Below, piece after piece: positions 9,371-17,797 of a stretch of DNA of 64,000 nucleotides. The translations under genes were made by a program, and so were the position numbers. The notes below the pieces were generated by a model, which saw only the letters and a list, made by a program, of their open reading frames with translations, ran no database searches and was not told the origin of the DNA. Position 1 is the first letter of the stretch. Each line of letters begins with the position of its first letter. Source of the DNA: Shimia marina (lineage in GTDB: Bacteria; Pseudomonadota; Alphaproteobacteria; Rhodobacterales; Rhodobacteraceae); contig NZ_CYPW01000032.1 in NCBI RefSeq assembly GCF_001458175.1, positions 88,826 through 152,825 of the forward strand, in the 5' to 3' direction.

Positions 9371-10438
9371 TCAAAGATAGGCTGCAACGGCCGCCCCTTC
9401 GCGTGCGGTTGTGACCATACGCGCGGTGTACCACGGGGCAGAATCTTGGCCTGCCAGTTCCGGGAAGAGCGATATCAGTTCCTCACGGGTGGCGTCTTCG
9501 AGCGTGTCCATGCCTGATTTTCCGGGATAAAAGCTTTCGCTTTCAACGCCATCGACAGTGACGATTTCATGCTGGTCGAACATGATGTGCACATAGGTGA
9601 CGCTGTCGCATGGGCACTGGCTGACCTGATCGTTGACCACCAGTGATTTGGCCGGTACGAGAATTTCGCTTTCGCCGAACAGCATTTCGGCAAAAGCGCC
9701 GGAGACGAGGATGCGGTGATGTGGGGAGACATAATGCGGGCGCTGTGCACCCAGAAAACCCTTGGCCAGTCGAATGGGTGCCAGATCGCCCTTGCCAGGT
9801 ACGGTGCGCTGTCCGATCCAGCCGACTGGTTTGAAACCATTGTCGCGGGTGATCACCAAATCCCCGACTTTGAGGCTTTCCACTGGCTTGAGACCATCCG
9901 GAGTGATGATCTGGGCGCCTGCAACAAAGCAAATCATGCCGGTTGCACCGGGATCAACGCTTTCGTAAACCGCTGTACCCGGGTTGGGTTGGTTGAATTG
10001 AATGGTCGTGGTGGTGGCGTTGGGGCCGAAAGGAACCGCGATGTTTTCAGAGGTGGCACCGCTGGCCGCACCATTGGTGGCGGTGATGTTCCGGGTGCCT
10101 CCGCCAATGTCATAGAAATCAAAGACCGTGTTGGTCGTTGTATTGGTGAGCGCAAAAGCTTCGTAATTTCCCGCCGTATTGCCGTTCGGATCGGTCAATT
10201 GGATCGGATAGACATCAGCTGAAATAACATAGACCAATTCGCCACCTGCTCCGGTGGAAACGGTGATGCCCGGATCATCCAGCCGCAGGCGAAAACCTTC
10301 TGTGCCATTGGCTTCGTAAAAGGAGGCAACAAAGTCGGCAGGATTTTCGTTGGGGTTCAGGGCAATTTCAAGAAATTCACTGACACCGCTGCTCGCGGCA
10401 TAGGCGTTTGAATAATGTAGCTCACTGATACGCGCCAT
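9371..10438 (-). CDS. Hint-domain protein with lamin-tail-like N-terminus (paralogue 2)
   Basis: 355 residues, a tandem paralogue of the gene downstream. The N-terminal 150 residues ('MARISELHYSNAYAASSGVS', then 'FLEIALN') resemble lamin-tail domains ('i.Eihy....eFiEi'). The Hint domain begins at Cys170 ('CFVAGAQI'), with 'LKVGDLVITRDNGF' and 'VSPHHRILVSG', and ends near 315. A tail with 'EELISLFPEL' follows, and this motif recurs in the other two Hint proteins of the window. There is no signal peptide. It is transcribed first of the pair, and 154 AT-rich bases separate the two genes, so paralogue 1 may have its own promoter. Confidence 0.87.
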   Translation of the reverse strand: MARISELHYSNAYAASSGVSEFLEIALNPNENPADFVASFYEANGTEGFRLRLDDPGITVSTGAGGELVYVISADVYPIQLTDPNGNTAGNYEAFALTNTTTNTVFDFYDIGGGTRNITATNGAASGATSENIAVPFGPNATTTTIQFNQPNPGTAVYESVDPGATGMICFVAGAQIITPDGLKPVESLKVGDLVITRDNGFKPVGWIGQRTVPGKGDLAPIRLAKGFLGAQRPHYVSPHHRILVSGAFAEMLFGESEILVPAKSLVVNDQVSQCPCDSVTYVHIMFDQHEIVTVDGVESESFYPGKSGMDTLEDATREELISLFPELAGQDSAPWYTARMVTTAREGAAVAAYL

Positions 10439-10617
10439 ACAGATAGTCCCCCGGCAGATACCTCTTTCTCATTGAAAATTTTGGAGAATCTTGGGGGGGA
10501 ATGTGGCGATAAATGGATTTTTAGATAATTTTGCCCGTTTGGCTGTGCCGCGTTTTCTGGCTGATCAGCGCTGAACAGCAGGAAGCGGGAGCGCCCTGCT
10601 GTTTGAGGGGCGATATG

Positions 10618-11001
10618 TTACTTCGTGAGTTTGACCGCAGTGCCAGAAAGCTCGCGGCAGCCCCAGCTCAAAGCGCAGACTTTGACGTCGGATATGCTGG
10701 CATTGATAACGGCATCGGCGTTGAGCTCTGCGGCTTCGATTCTCAGTTTTTGTTCGGCTTGTTCCTGAGTTGGGTTGGCATGAAAGGCCGTGGCTTTGCC
10801 GACGGTGCCTTTTACAGGGCCCAAGACTTCGAAGTTGCCGTTGTTGATAGTGTCTGCGCTCGTGATCTGAATTTGATCGACTGGTGTCGGAGCTGTTGTT
10901 TCCAGTTGTTCTTTTTGTTTCTCAATTTCAGCCGGGTAGGTGAGGGCATCACCGCATGCGCTGAGCGTGACGGCGGCAATAACAAGTGCAAAGTATTTCA
11001 A
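10618..11001 (-). CDS. RcsF/YbjQ-like lipoprotein
   Basis: A 127-residue lipoprotein whose signal 'MKYFALVIAAVTLSAC' carries a lipobox with Cys16. The mature part has the pattern of the RcsF/YbjQ fold: 'FEVLGPVKGTV', then a helix 'AEQKLRIEAAELNADAVINA', then a cysteine-containing strand and 'SGTAVKL' at the end. RcsF senses outer-membrane stress in enterobacteria; no Rcs phosphorelay is visible here, so only the fold is suggested. The start codon is TTG, with AGGAC eight bases upstream. Confidence 0.65.
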   Translation of the reverse strand: MKYFALVIAAVTLSACGDALTYPAEIEKQKEQLETTAPTPVDQIQITSADTINNGNFEVLGPVKGTVGKATAFHANPTQEQAEQKLRIEAAELNADAVINASISDVKVCALSWGCRELSGTAVKLTK

Positions 11002-11125
11002 AAGTGCAGTCCTGATTTGAATGGATCCATAAAGGACACGGTGACTTCGTGCAGTATGTTATAGTTGCATATTGCGCACGTGCACTCGTAAAGAGTGTAT
11101 TGCTGCCAATTATAAGTCAAAAGCA

Positions 11126-11157
11126 AAAAGCCCGGCAGAACAAACTGCCGGGCTTTT
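11126..11157 (-). terminator. Rho-independent terminator of the rpmI-rplT operon
   Basis: Thirteen-base complementary arms (11126-11138 and 11145-11157) with a six-base loop. On the minus strand the hairpin is followed by a T-rich run and lies 23 bases past the rplT stop. Confidence 0.88.
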
Positions 11158-11179
11158 CTGAATTGTTTGTCGCTGTGGC

Positions 11180-11545
11180 TTAAGCTGCCAGAGCGCCTTT
11201 GGCCTGATCCACGATTGCAGCAAATGCTTCGGGCTCATGCACGGCCAGGTCGGCCAGAACCTTACGGTCCACTTCGATGCCAGCCAGGTTCAGGCCGTTG
11301 ATGAAGCGGGAGTAGGTCAGCGCCTCGTCGTGTGCGCGGACAGCAGCGTTGATACGCTGGATCCAGAGCGCACGGAAATTACGCTTCCGGTTCTTACGGT
11401 CACGAGTTGCGTACTGGTTCGCCTTATCAACGGCCTGACGTGCCACCTTGAAGGTGTTTTTACGACGGCCGTAGTAGCCTTTAGCGGCCTTGACGACTTT
11501 CTTGTGACGGGCGTGGGTTACGGTACCACCTTTAACGCGGGACAT
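11180..11545 (-). CDS. rplT: 50S ribosomal protein L20
   Basis: 121 residues, strongly basic. The signature '[20 protein letters not shown]' at the N-terminus and '[19 protein letters not shown]' in the middle identify L20, which binds 23S rRNA domains II/VI early in 50S assembly and in other bacteria represses its own operon. Follows rpmI by 14 bases in the usual order; infC, the common first gene of this operon, is not adjacent. Confidence 0.98.
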   Translation of the reverse strand: MSRVKGGTVTHARHKKVVKAAKGYYGRRKNTFKVARQAVDKANQYATRDRKNRKRNFRALWIQRINAAVRAHDEALTYSRFINGLNLAGIEVDRKVLADLAVHEPEAFAAIVDQAKGALAA

Positions 11546-11559
11546 ATATCAATCTCCTC

Positions 11560-11760
11560 TTAGCGGTCGTAGGGCATGAAGCCCTTGACGATCTTCGCGT
11601 CCGGTGCGGACAGCGTTGTGGTGCCGCGTGCATCACGCAGGAATTTGTTGGTGCGTTTGATCATGCCGTGGCGCTTACCGGCTTGGCCGGCTTTCACTTT
11701 GCCAGAGGCAGTGACCTTGAAGCGCTTTTTGGCGCTCGACTTGGTCTTCATCTTAGGCAT
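11560..11760 (-). CDS. rpmI: 50S ribosomal protein L35
   Basis: 66 residues starting '[20 protein letters not shown]', the invariant L35 N-terminus. The ATG at 11760 is preceded by AAGGAGA; a longer in-frame extension upstream is not conserved. L35 is a small basic protein of the large subunit. First gene of the rpmI-rplT pair. Confidence 0.98.
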   Translation of the reverse strand: MPKMKTKSSAKKRFKVTASGKVKAGQAGKRHGMIKRTNKFLRDARGTTTLSAPDAKIVKGFMPYDR

Positions 11761-11836
11761 TTCCGTCTCCTTTATATTCGGTCGGTGACAAACGCGACTC
11801 GGCATGCCATCCAGCCGGTCGCGCGAATAGAGCCGC

Positions 11837-11865
11837 CGTATAGGGCGCTTAGGTCAGGCGCGCAA
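11837..11865 (-). promoter_or_regulatory. Candidate promoter for rpmI-rplT
   Basis: On the minus strand TTGCGC (11860-11865) is followed after 17 bases by TATACG (11837-11842). The leader to the rpmI ATG would be about 70 bases. The -35 match is partial, so this is tentative. Confidence 0.35.
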
Positions 11866-11905
11866 GGCCTATTTGCCGCTTTTGCGGCCTCGCACGCCAA
11901 TGAGG

Positions 11906-12130
11906 TCAGTTGAGGATATCGGCGATGACCCGCACCACCACATTGGGCAACTCGGCCACGCTGTAGCGCATGGGGTTGAGCATGAGCGCAATGGCAATCA
12001 CGGCGGCAGACAGCACAAAGGCCGCCATCGGCCCGCGCGGAAAGCGATCATCGACATAGGCCGCGAGCATGGCCGGGATGGAAAACAGCCCGACCAGAAG
12101 CCCGATGGTGATCAAATAGTCTGTTGTCAT
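11906..12130 (-). CDS. Small two-span membrane protein
   Basis: 74 residues with two hydrophobic helices (about 6-25 and 35-53) and a short amphipathic tail ending 'VVVRVIADILN'. No family is recognised. It starts 30 bases after the pyk stop on the same strand and is probably co-transcribed with it. Clean Rhodobacteraceae codon use supports a real gene. Confidence 0.65.
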   Translation of the reverse strand: MTTDYLITIGLLVGLFSIPAMLAAYVDDRFPRGPMAAFVLSAAVIAIALMLNPMRYSVAELPNVVVRVIADILN

Positions 12131-12159
12131 AGGGACGTCCGGAATCTGTCCGGCTGACG

Positions 12160-13605
12160 CTACTCTGACTCGACGTTGAAAATCAAACGCTCGTCACAAG
12201 GCGACACGCGCAGAATGTTGGTGGTGCCCGGTACGTTGAAGGGCAGACCTGCGGTCACCACGATCTGATCGCTTTCCTCCGCATAGCCCAGATCACGTGC
12301 GGCACGGGCTGAGGCGACAACGGCCATTTTAAAGCGGCTGACATTGGAGGTGATCACACAGTTGGTGCCCCAGCTGAGCGCCAGGCGGCGGGCGGTGCCG
12401 CGCAGAGAGGTCATGGCGATGATTGGCACGCGCGGGCGCTCGCGCGCAATCAGCAGCGCCGTAGTGCCCGATTGGCTGAAGCAGCAGATGGCCGCAACCT
12501 GTGTGGTTTCGGCAATCTCACGGGCGGCAGCCACAATGGCGTCGGCCACGCCAGAGCGCGGCTGTGTGCGGCTGGCCTCAATAATTTCGCGGTAGGTGGG
12601 ATCGCTTTCCACTTCCACGGCCACATTGTTCATCGTGGTGACCGCTTCGATCGGATAGCTGCCCGCGGCGGATTCTGCAGACAGCATGATGGCGTCTGAG
12701 CCTTCATAGATGGCGGTGGCCACATCGGAGATTTCCGCACGGGTTGGCATCGGGCTGTCGATCATGCTTTCCAGCATCTGTGTGGCCACAATCACCGGTT
12801 TGGCCACATGGCGGCATTTGCGCACCAGGCGTTTCTGGATCGGGGGCACGGCGCTGACCGGCAGTTCCACACCCAGATCCCCACGCGCCACCATGATGCC
12901 GTCAGAGGCCGCCAGGATGTCATCAAAGGCTTCCACAGCAGCGGGTTTTTCGATCTTGGAGAGGATTGCGGCGCGACCCTGTGCGAGATCGCGGGCTTCC
13001 TGAACATCTTCGGGACGCTGCACAAAGGAGAGCGCCAGCCAGTCCACACCAAGGCCGCAGACAAATTCCAGATCGTCGCGGTCTTTCTCTGACAGCGCGG
13101 CCAGTGGCAGCACCACATCCGGCACGTTCACGCCTTTACGGTTGGAGATGATGCCTGCGGTGGTCACCACGCAATTGGCATAGTCTTCGCCGCAGTCTTC
13201 GACCTGCAGGCGGATCTTGCCGTCATTCACCAAAAGGTTCGCGCCGGGTTTCAGCGCGGCGAAAATCTCTGGGTGGGGCAGGCAGACGCGCTCTGCATCG
13301 CCCTCTGTGCTGTCCAGATCCAGACGGAACTTTGCGCCTTCGACCAGCTCTTCTTCGCCATTGGCAAAAACACCGACACGCAGCTTGGGGCCCTGAAGAT
13401 CTGCCAGAATGGCAATTGGGCTTTGCAGGTCTTTTTCCACCTGACGGATGATACGGTGTTTTTCGCGGATTTCTTCGTGGCTGCCGTGGCTCATGTTCAG
13501 GCGGAACACATCTGCCCCGGCTTCGTGGAGCGCCCGGATCATGTCGTAGGTTTCAGAAGCTGGCCCCAGAGTGGCTACGATTTTTACGTTTCTCAGTCGT
13601 CTCAT
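12160..13605 (-). CDS. pyk: Pyruvate kinase
   Basis: 481 residues. Converts phosphoenolpyruvate and ADP to pyruvate and ATP, the last step of lower glycolysis. N-terminal 'NVKIVATLGPAS' and 'FRLNMSHG' start the barrel; the active-site signature 'AAILSKIEKPAAVEAFDDIL' carries the catalytic lysine, and 'IMVARGDLGVELP' and 'VATQMLESM' are the usual metal/substrate stretches. The C-terminal allosteric domain starts near 350. A palindromic LacI-type box lies 78 bases upstream of the start. Confidence 0.98.
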   Translation of the reverse strand: MRRLRNVKIVATLGPASETYDMIRALHEAGADVFRLNMSHGSHEEIREKHRIIRQVEKDLQSPIAILADLQGPKLRVGVFANGEEELVEGAKFRLDLDSTEGDAERVCLPHPEIFAALKPGANLLVNDGKIRLQVEDCGEDYANCVVTTAGIISNRKGVNVPDVVLPLAALSEKDRDDLEFVCGLGVDWLALSFVQRPEDVQEARDLAQGRAAILSKIEKPAAVEAFDDILAASDGIMVARGDLGVELPVSAVPPIQKRLVRKCRHVAKPVIVATQMLESMIDSPMPTRAEISDVATAIYEGSDAIMLSAESAAGSYPIEAVTTMNNVAVEVESDPTYREIIEASRTQPRSGVADAIVAAAREIAETTQVAAICCFSQSGTTALLIARERPRVPIIAMTSLRGTARRLALSWGTNCVITSNVSRFKMAVVASARAARDLGYAEESDQIVVTAGLPFNVPGTTNILRVSPCDERLIFNVESE

Positions 13606-13682
13606 GATCCGTCTTTCTTCGGCTTTGCCCGTCTTGCCCGCAAGTCACTTCCTTGCGTGCTCATCTCTTGATCTGCGCTACC

Positions 13683-13696
13683 TGTTAACGCTAACA
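13683..13696. promoter_or_regulatory. Candidate LacI-family operator upstream of pyk
   Basis: TGTTAACGCTAACA is palindromic at 12 of 14 positions with a central CG, the general shape of LacI/GalR-family operators. It lies 78 bases before the pyk start and 80 bases before the N-formylglutamate hydrolase start, so it could serve either divergent promoter. The cognate regulator is not in the window. Confidence 0.5.
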
Positions 13697-13775
13697 AATG
13701 CAAGCTGTCCCTGCATCGAGAATTCCCTTTCTCGCAGAAGTGACCTACATCCAACTATATAGCAATGACAGGCCC

Positions 13776-14519
13776 ATGACATATACACCGTTTTCTATCT
13801 ATGGCGCTGAACGGCGCGCGCGTTGGCTGATCACCTGTGATCATGCTTCAAATTTTGTGCCCGAGGACATCGCCGGGGGGGATCTTGGCTTGCCTGCCGA
13901 AGAGATGGCGCGCCACATCGCCTATGATGTCGGCGCGCGGGGCACCTCGCTGAAACTCGGCGAGCTTCTGGATGCGCCGGTGATCTGTGCCAATTGGTCT
14001 CGGCTGTGCATTGACCCCAACCGGGGCATGGATGATCCGACGTTGGTGATGCGGCTTTATGACGGTACCATCATCCCTGCCAACCGCCATGTGGACGAGG
14101 CGGAAATCGCGCGTCGGGTTGCCACCCACTACCGCTCTTATCATGACGCCTTGGAAGCGCTGGCGACAGCCCGCGAAGATGTGGTGATTATTGCCATGCA
14201 CAGCTTTTCGCCCAAGCTGAAAGGCCGCGCGCCGCGCCCTTGGGAGATTGGCGTTCTGCATGCCCCGCAGGAGGATCGCTTTGGGCGCGCGCTGATCACG
14301 CGGCTTGCGCGCGAAGAAGATCTGACCGTTGGGGACAATGAACCCTATGACGGCTATCTTCCCGGTGACAGCATTGACCAGCATGCGCTGGCCTCAGGGC
14401 GTCTCAATGCGCTGATCGAGCTGCGCCACGATGAGATCGACACAGAGGCAGGTCAACAGGCATGGGCAGAGCGACTGGCGCCGATCCTAACCGATACCTT
14501 GCGCGAAGGTGGCTTCTGA
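13776..14519 (+). CDS. N-formylglutamate amidohydrolase family protein
   Basis: 247 residues from the ATG at 13776. The family motifs are clear: 'LITCDHASNFVP' near the N-terminus (metal-binding region), 'NWSRLCIDPNRGMDD', and 'IIAMHSFSPKL'. HutG-type members hydrolyse N-formyl-L-glutamate to formate and glutamate at the end of one histidine-degradation route. No hut genes are near, so the substrate may differ. A longer upstream extension in the same frame has no conserved features. It diverges from pyk. Confidence 0.85.
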   Translation: MTYTPFSIYGAERRARWLITCDHASNFVPEDIAGGDLGLPAEEMARHIAYDVGARGTSLKLGELLDAPVICANWSRLCIDPNRGMDDPTLVMRLYDGTIIPANRHVDEAEIARRVATHYRSYHDALEALATAREDVVIIAMHSFSPKLKGRAPRPWEIGVLHAPQEDRFGRALITRLAREEDLTVGDNEPYDGYLPGDSIDQHALASGRLNALIELRHDEIDTEAGQQAWAERLAPILTDTLREGGF

Positions 14520-14620
14520 GCGCAGGATATTGGCGCCAAATCCAAAGCCTGGGCCCTTGAGAGACAGGGAGGTACTCCCCATCTCAAATATGGGACAAAC
14601 ACAGCTGAAAGGAGGCTGAC

Positions 14621-14860
14621 ATGACCCAGGCGACTCTTACGGCTTTCTTTGGATGGATGACGGTGATTCACATCGGGCTTCTGCTTTTTGCCACGGTGAT
14701 GATCTACGGGTTGCGCGATGTGATCAGTGATATCCATGCACGGATCAGTGGGGTGGAAAAACGCTCGCTGGCACCGCTCTATTTTCAGTGGCTGGGCACC
14801 TATAAAGTGTTGATCTTTGTCTTTGCCTTGGTGCCGTGGCTCGCACTGACGTTATTGTGA
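14621..14860 (+). CDS. DUF6868-like small membrane protein
   Basis: 79 residues with hydrophobic helices at about 10-29 and 62-79. The pattern 'WMTVIHIGLLLF', 'LAPLYFQWLGTYKVLIFVF', 'VPWLAL' matches my memory of the DUF6868 family, common in marine proteobacteria. Strong GGAGG seven bases before the ATG. Function unknown. Confidence 0.75.
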   Translation: MTQATLTAFFGWMTVIHIGLLLFATVMIYGLRDVISDIHARISGVEKRSLAPLYFQWLGTYKVLIFVFALVPWLALTLL

Positions 14861-14944
14861 CGCGCTTGCTCTGAGAGGCGCGGATTGCTAGGCCTGAGCC
14901 ACAGCAGCATGTGTGCCCCATTCACGGGCCCCAAAGGATAAGCC

Positions 14945-15262
14945 ATGGACAAGCAGACCCAGATCGAACTCGAAGCCGCCGCTTTTCGCACCCTGCGGGA
15001 GCATCTGATGGAAAAGCGCACCGACGTTCAGAACATCGACATGATGAACCTCGCGGGTTTCTGTCGCAACTGCCTGTCGCGCTGGTATCAGGAAGCGGCC
15101 AATGAGCGCGGCATCGAGATGGACAAAAACGAGGCGCGTGAGATTTTTTACGGCATGACCATGGATGACTGGAAAGCCAATTATCAGACCGACGCGAGCG
15201 CCGAAAAACAGCAGGCTTTTGAAAAGTCATTTGCCGAGAACGTCGGCACGGACAAAGCCTGA
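14945..15262 (+). CDS. DUF1244 family protein
   Basis: 105 residues, soluble. The family core is 'LAGFCRNCLSRWYQEAANER' followed by 'REIFYGMTMDDWKANYQ', typical of DUF1244, a small alpha-helical family of unknown role found across proteobacteria. The CxxC pair could bind a metal. AAGGATAA lies before the ATG. Followed by a strong terminator. Confidence 0.9.
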   Translation: MDKQTQIELEAAAFRTLREHLMEKRTDVQNIDMMNLAGFCRNCLSRWYQEAANERGIEMDKNEAREIFYGMTMDDWKANYQTDASAEKQQAFEKSFAENVGTDKA

Positions 15263-15302
15263 AGTCCTGCCGCTCGGCAAACGTTCCTCAGAAGTATCAC
15301 AG

Positions 15303-15331
15303 ACGGAGGCCCCATGCGGCCTCCGTTTTTT
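15303..15331 (+). terminator. Rho-independent terminator after the DUF1244 gene
   Basis: Nine-base perfect arms (15303-15311 and 15318-15326), a six-base loop and a run of six Ts. Confidence 0.9.
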
Positions 15332-15442
15332 GTAAAGGGTTTGGCAAGGATTTCGGCAAGAAAGCGGCATGCTCCTGCCCCATTGCAGCCTGATTCCCGC
15401 GCTACCCCTTACTCAAGGTTTGGGATGGCGTGAGGAAAAGAC

Positions 15443-16429
15443 ATGCTCGCAATTATAGCAATTACCGCAGTGTTTGGTGTTGGCATGATGGCTGACATGT
15501 TGTCGGGCTATGGTCTTCCGGATGAGGGTGCCGCAGATGAAAGCGAAGACCCCGCTTCAGATCCCAGCTACATGCCCAGTCAGGCGGAGTTCGCCTCTGC
15601 AGACGGTTTGATGTCGCTGACCGGTGATGATGATGATTTTGAGGGCGGTGCCGAGGATGACACGGTGCTGGGCGAAGGCGGTAATGACGTGCTGCGCGGC
15701 GGCAATGGTGCCGATTGGCTTGATGGCGGCGCGGGCAATGACACGTTGATGGGCGGTGCCAGCGGTGATGCGCTGAGCGGAGGTGCCGGAGAGGACTACA
15801 TCCTTGGCGGTGCGGGCGAGGATGCCGTGACCGGCGGTGTTGGTGATGATACCATCGCGCTGGGCGACAATAACGATATCTATGACGGCGTGGGCGCGGG
15901 CAATCTGGGGTTCTCAGAGGCTGGGGATGATGTTGTGCGGGGCGGTGCGGGCAATGATTTCCTGCGCGATTTTGACGGGCAGGACACCCTTCTGGGCGGG
16001 CTTGGCAATGACACGCTGAATGGCACACATCCAGACAGCCTTGATGAGATGGCGGATGTCTTGGAGGGTGGTTTTGGCGAGGACGCGCTTGTTGGGGACA
16101 ATGGTGATACATTGACCGGCGGCGCGGGCACGGACAGCTTTGAAGTGGCGTTTGAGTTTGATCAGGACCGTGACGCGGTGGTGATCGCGGATTTGGATGC
16201 TGCCAATGAGGTGGTGACCTTTGCCGCCAGCGATTTTGGCGCAGATGCGGTGATGGAGTGGGAGGCGGCCTTTGATCCAGATAGCGGCACCGCCACCATT
16301 TTGCTGTCCGGGTCTCACACGGTGGAAGGCACGCTTGTGACCCTTGATCAGGAGCCAGCGTTGATCTTGCAGAATATGACCGCCGAATCCGTCACGCAGT
16401 TGCAGGTCACGCTGGACTATGCCGCCTGA
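15443..16429 (+). CDS. RTX (hemolysin-type calcium-binding repeat) protein
   Basis: 328 residues, very acidic. A short hydrophobic N-terminal segment (about 2-20) may anchor or export it. From about 60 to 220 there are repeated nonapeptides of the form GGxGxDxL/U ('GGNDVLRGGNGADWL', 'GGAGNDTLMGG'), the calcium-binding beta-roll of RTX proteins. The last 100 residues resemble the C-terminal cap of serralysin-type repeats. RTX proteins are usually secreted by type I systems using a C-terminal signal; no such exporter is in the window. The cargo function is not apparent. Confidence 0.85.
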   Translation: MLAIIAITAVFGVGMMADMLSGYGLPDEGAADESEDPASDPSYMPSQAEFASADGLMSLTGDDDDFEGGAEDDTVLGEGGNDVLRGGNGADWLDGGAGNDTLMGGASGDALSGGAGEDYILGGAGEDAVTGGVGDDTIALGDNNDIYDGVGAGNLGFSEAGDDVVRGGAGNDFLRDFDGQDTLLGGLGNDTLNGTHPDSLDEMADVLEGGFGEDALVGDNGDTLTGGAGTDSFEVAFEFDQDRDAVVIADLDAANEVVTFAASDFGADAVMEWEAAFDPDSGTATILLSGSHTVEGTLVTLDQEPALILQNMTAESVTQLQVTLDYAA

Positions 16430-16431
16430 TC

Positions 16432-17199
16432 TCAGCGGTTGAGCTCATGCTCATAGCGCTGTTTGGCAATCTCCTCATTTTGGGTGGATTTCTTGTGGTT
16501 GGCGAGCGCGCCTTCCACATAATCCAGATGGGCAATCACGGCCTCCCGCGCGGCTTTGGAATCACGGGCCTGCAAGGCGGCGTTGATGGCGCGGTGCTGT
16601 TCCAGAAGTTCGCCCCGCGTGGTGCGCTGCTTGAACATGATCATGCGGTTGTAAAACACGCCTTCGCGCAGCAGCTGATACATCGAGCGCATCATATGCA
16701 GCATGATCACGTTGTGACTGGCCTCAATGATGGCAAGGTGAAAATCCGCATCCAACTGGGCTTCGTCATTTGGATTACGTTTCGGGTGGGCCGCTTCCAT
16801 CTTGTCGAACACGGCCTGTATCACCTGCAAATCCGTGTCAGAAGCATAGGCCGCCGCGCGCTCTGCGGCGAGCCCTTCCATGTCACGGCGAAAGGCGATG
16901 TAGTCAAACACCGCCTCATCATGGCCTGAAAACAATTGCACCAGCGCTTCAGAAAAGGCGCTCCCCAGAACATCGGCCACAAAGATCCCCGCCCCGGCTT
17001 TGGAGGTCAGAAGCCCCTTGTCCTGCAAGGTTGCAATTGCTTCGCGCAGGCTGGGTCGCGACACGCCGAGACGGTCGCTGAGTTCCCGCTCCGCAGGCAG
17101 CCGTTCCCCGGGGCGCAGAATACCGCGCAAAATCAGCAGCTCAATCTGTCGCACAACCGATGTGGAAAGCTTTTCGGGCTGAACCTTCTGAAACGGCAT
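16432..17199 (-). CDS. GntR/FadR-family transcriptional regulator (FCD domain)
   Basis: 255 residues. The winged helix-turn-helix is at about 10-75 ('RPGERLPAERELSDRLGVSRPSLREAIATL', the GntR signature split here into conserved pieces 'LPAERELSDRLGVSRPSLRE' and 'LLTSKAGAGIFV'). An all-helical FCD ligand domain follows (about 95-225) with metal-type residues in 'DADFHLAIIEASHN' and 'EQHRAINAAL'. It resembles PdhR/LldR, regulators of pyruvate or lactate use, but the ligand cannot be read from sequence. A palindromic operator lies directly upstream, suggesting autoregulation. Ends two bases from the RTX gene end (convergent). Confidence 0.92.
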   Translation of the reverse strand: MPFQKVQPEKLSTSVVRQIELLILRGILRPGERLPAERELSDRLGVSRPSLREAIATLQDKGLLTSKAGAGIFVADVLGSAFSEALVQLFSGHDEAVFDYIAFRRDMEGLAAERAAAYASDTDLQVIQAVFDKMEAAHPKRNPNDEAQLDADFHLAIIEASHNVIMLHMMRSMYQLLREGVFYNRMIMFKQRTTRGELLEQHRAINAALQARDSKAAREAVIAHLDYVEGALANHKKSTQNEEIAKQRYEHELNR

Positions 17200-17219
17200 G
17201 GAAATCCTTCTCGCCTAAC

Positions 17220-17238
17220 TGGTCAGGATATTTGACCA
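17220..17238. promoter_or_regulatory. Probable FadR-type operator (autoregulatory)
   Basis: TGGTCA (17220-17225) and TGACCA (17233-17238) form a perfect inverted repeat with a seven-base spacer, 21 bases before the regulator start. The TGGTC...GACCA half-sites are characteristic of FadR-subfamily operators. Confidence 0.65.
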
Positions 17239-17326
17239 CGAGGGCTGGACGAGGGCAAGTCCTCTCCCGACACAGAAACGTTGATAAACGTCTGTGGAAC
17301 CCAGAATGCGAGGTGGCGGCGTGGTG

Positions 17327-17797
17327 TCAGGTCAGCGATTTTGTCATGAAGATCGAAGAGCTGTTGGCCTCGTAATCGCCAAAGGGGCCGCAATCTTCAA
17401 AGCCATGCGCGTAGTAAAGCCCATGCGCTTCCTTGAGCTTATCGCCGGTCTCCAGCTTGATTGCTGTGAGCTGCGCGGCGCGTGCGGCCGCGTCGAGTTG
17501 ACTCATGAGCCTGTGCGCAATGCCCTTGCCGCGCGCGCTCGGGTCCACAAACATGGATTTGATTTCCCCATAGCTGCCTTTGTTGGCCAGGGCGACGCAT
17601 CCCAAAGTCTGCGCGCCCTCACGGGCGACGAAAAACTGAATGGAGGGGATGCAGAGATCGTCGATAGAGAGATAGTGATTGTCTTCGGGATCAAACAGTT
17701 CTTGCATCAGGGCATGGCTCGCCTGCAAAAGTGCGGTGGCCTGTGGATCGCGTGGATCGCCTGCAACCACTTCGATGGCGGTGGTCTGGTCTGACAT
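17327..17797 (-). CDS. GNAT family N-acetyltransferase
   Basis: 156 residues. The acetyl-CoA-binding motif A is 'SMFVDPSARGKGIAHRLM' at about 80-97 (R/Q-x-x-G-x-G/A form), followed by the beta-4 to alpha-4 segment 'LTAIKLETGDKLKEAHGLYY', close to the PhnO/YitI-like branch. The acceptor is unknown. A GAGGGGG ribosome site precedes the ATG. Same strand as the GntR regulator but upstream of it. Confidence 0.88.
   Translation of the reverse strand: MSDQTTAIEVVAGDPRDPQATALLQASHALMQELFDPEDNHYLSIDDLCIPSIQFFVAREGAQTLGCVALANKGSYGEIKSMFVDPSARGKGIAHRLMSQLDAAARAAQLTAIKLETGDKLKEAHGLYYAHGFEDCGPFGDYEANSSSIFMTKSLT

Noticed and set aside
17271-17296. Stem-loop CACAG..ACGTT-gata-AACGT..CTGTG between the GntR and GNAT genes
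   Set aside because: Arms are interrupted by a two-base bulge and there is no T-run. It may be chance or part of an operator; not enough support to list as a feature.
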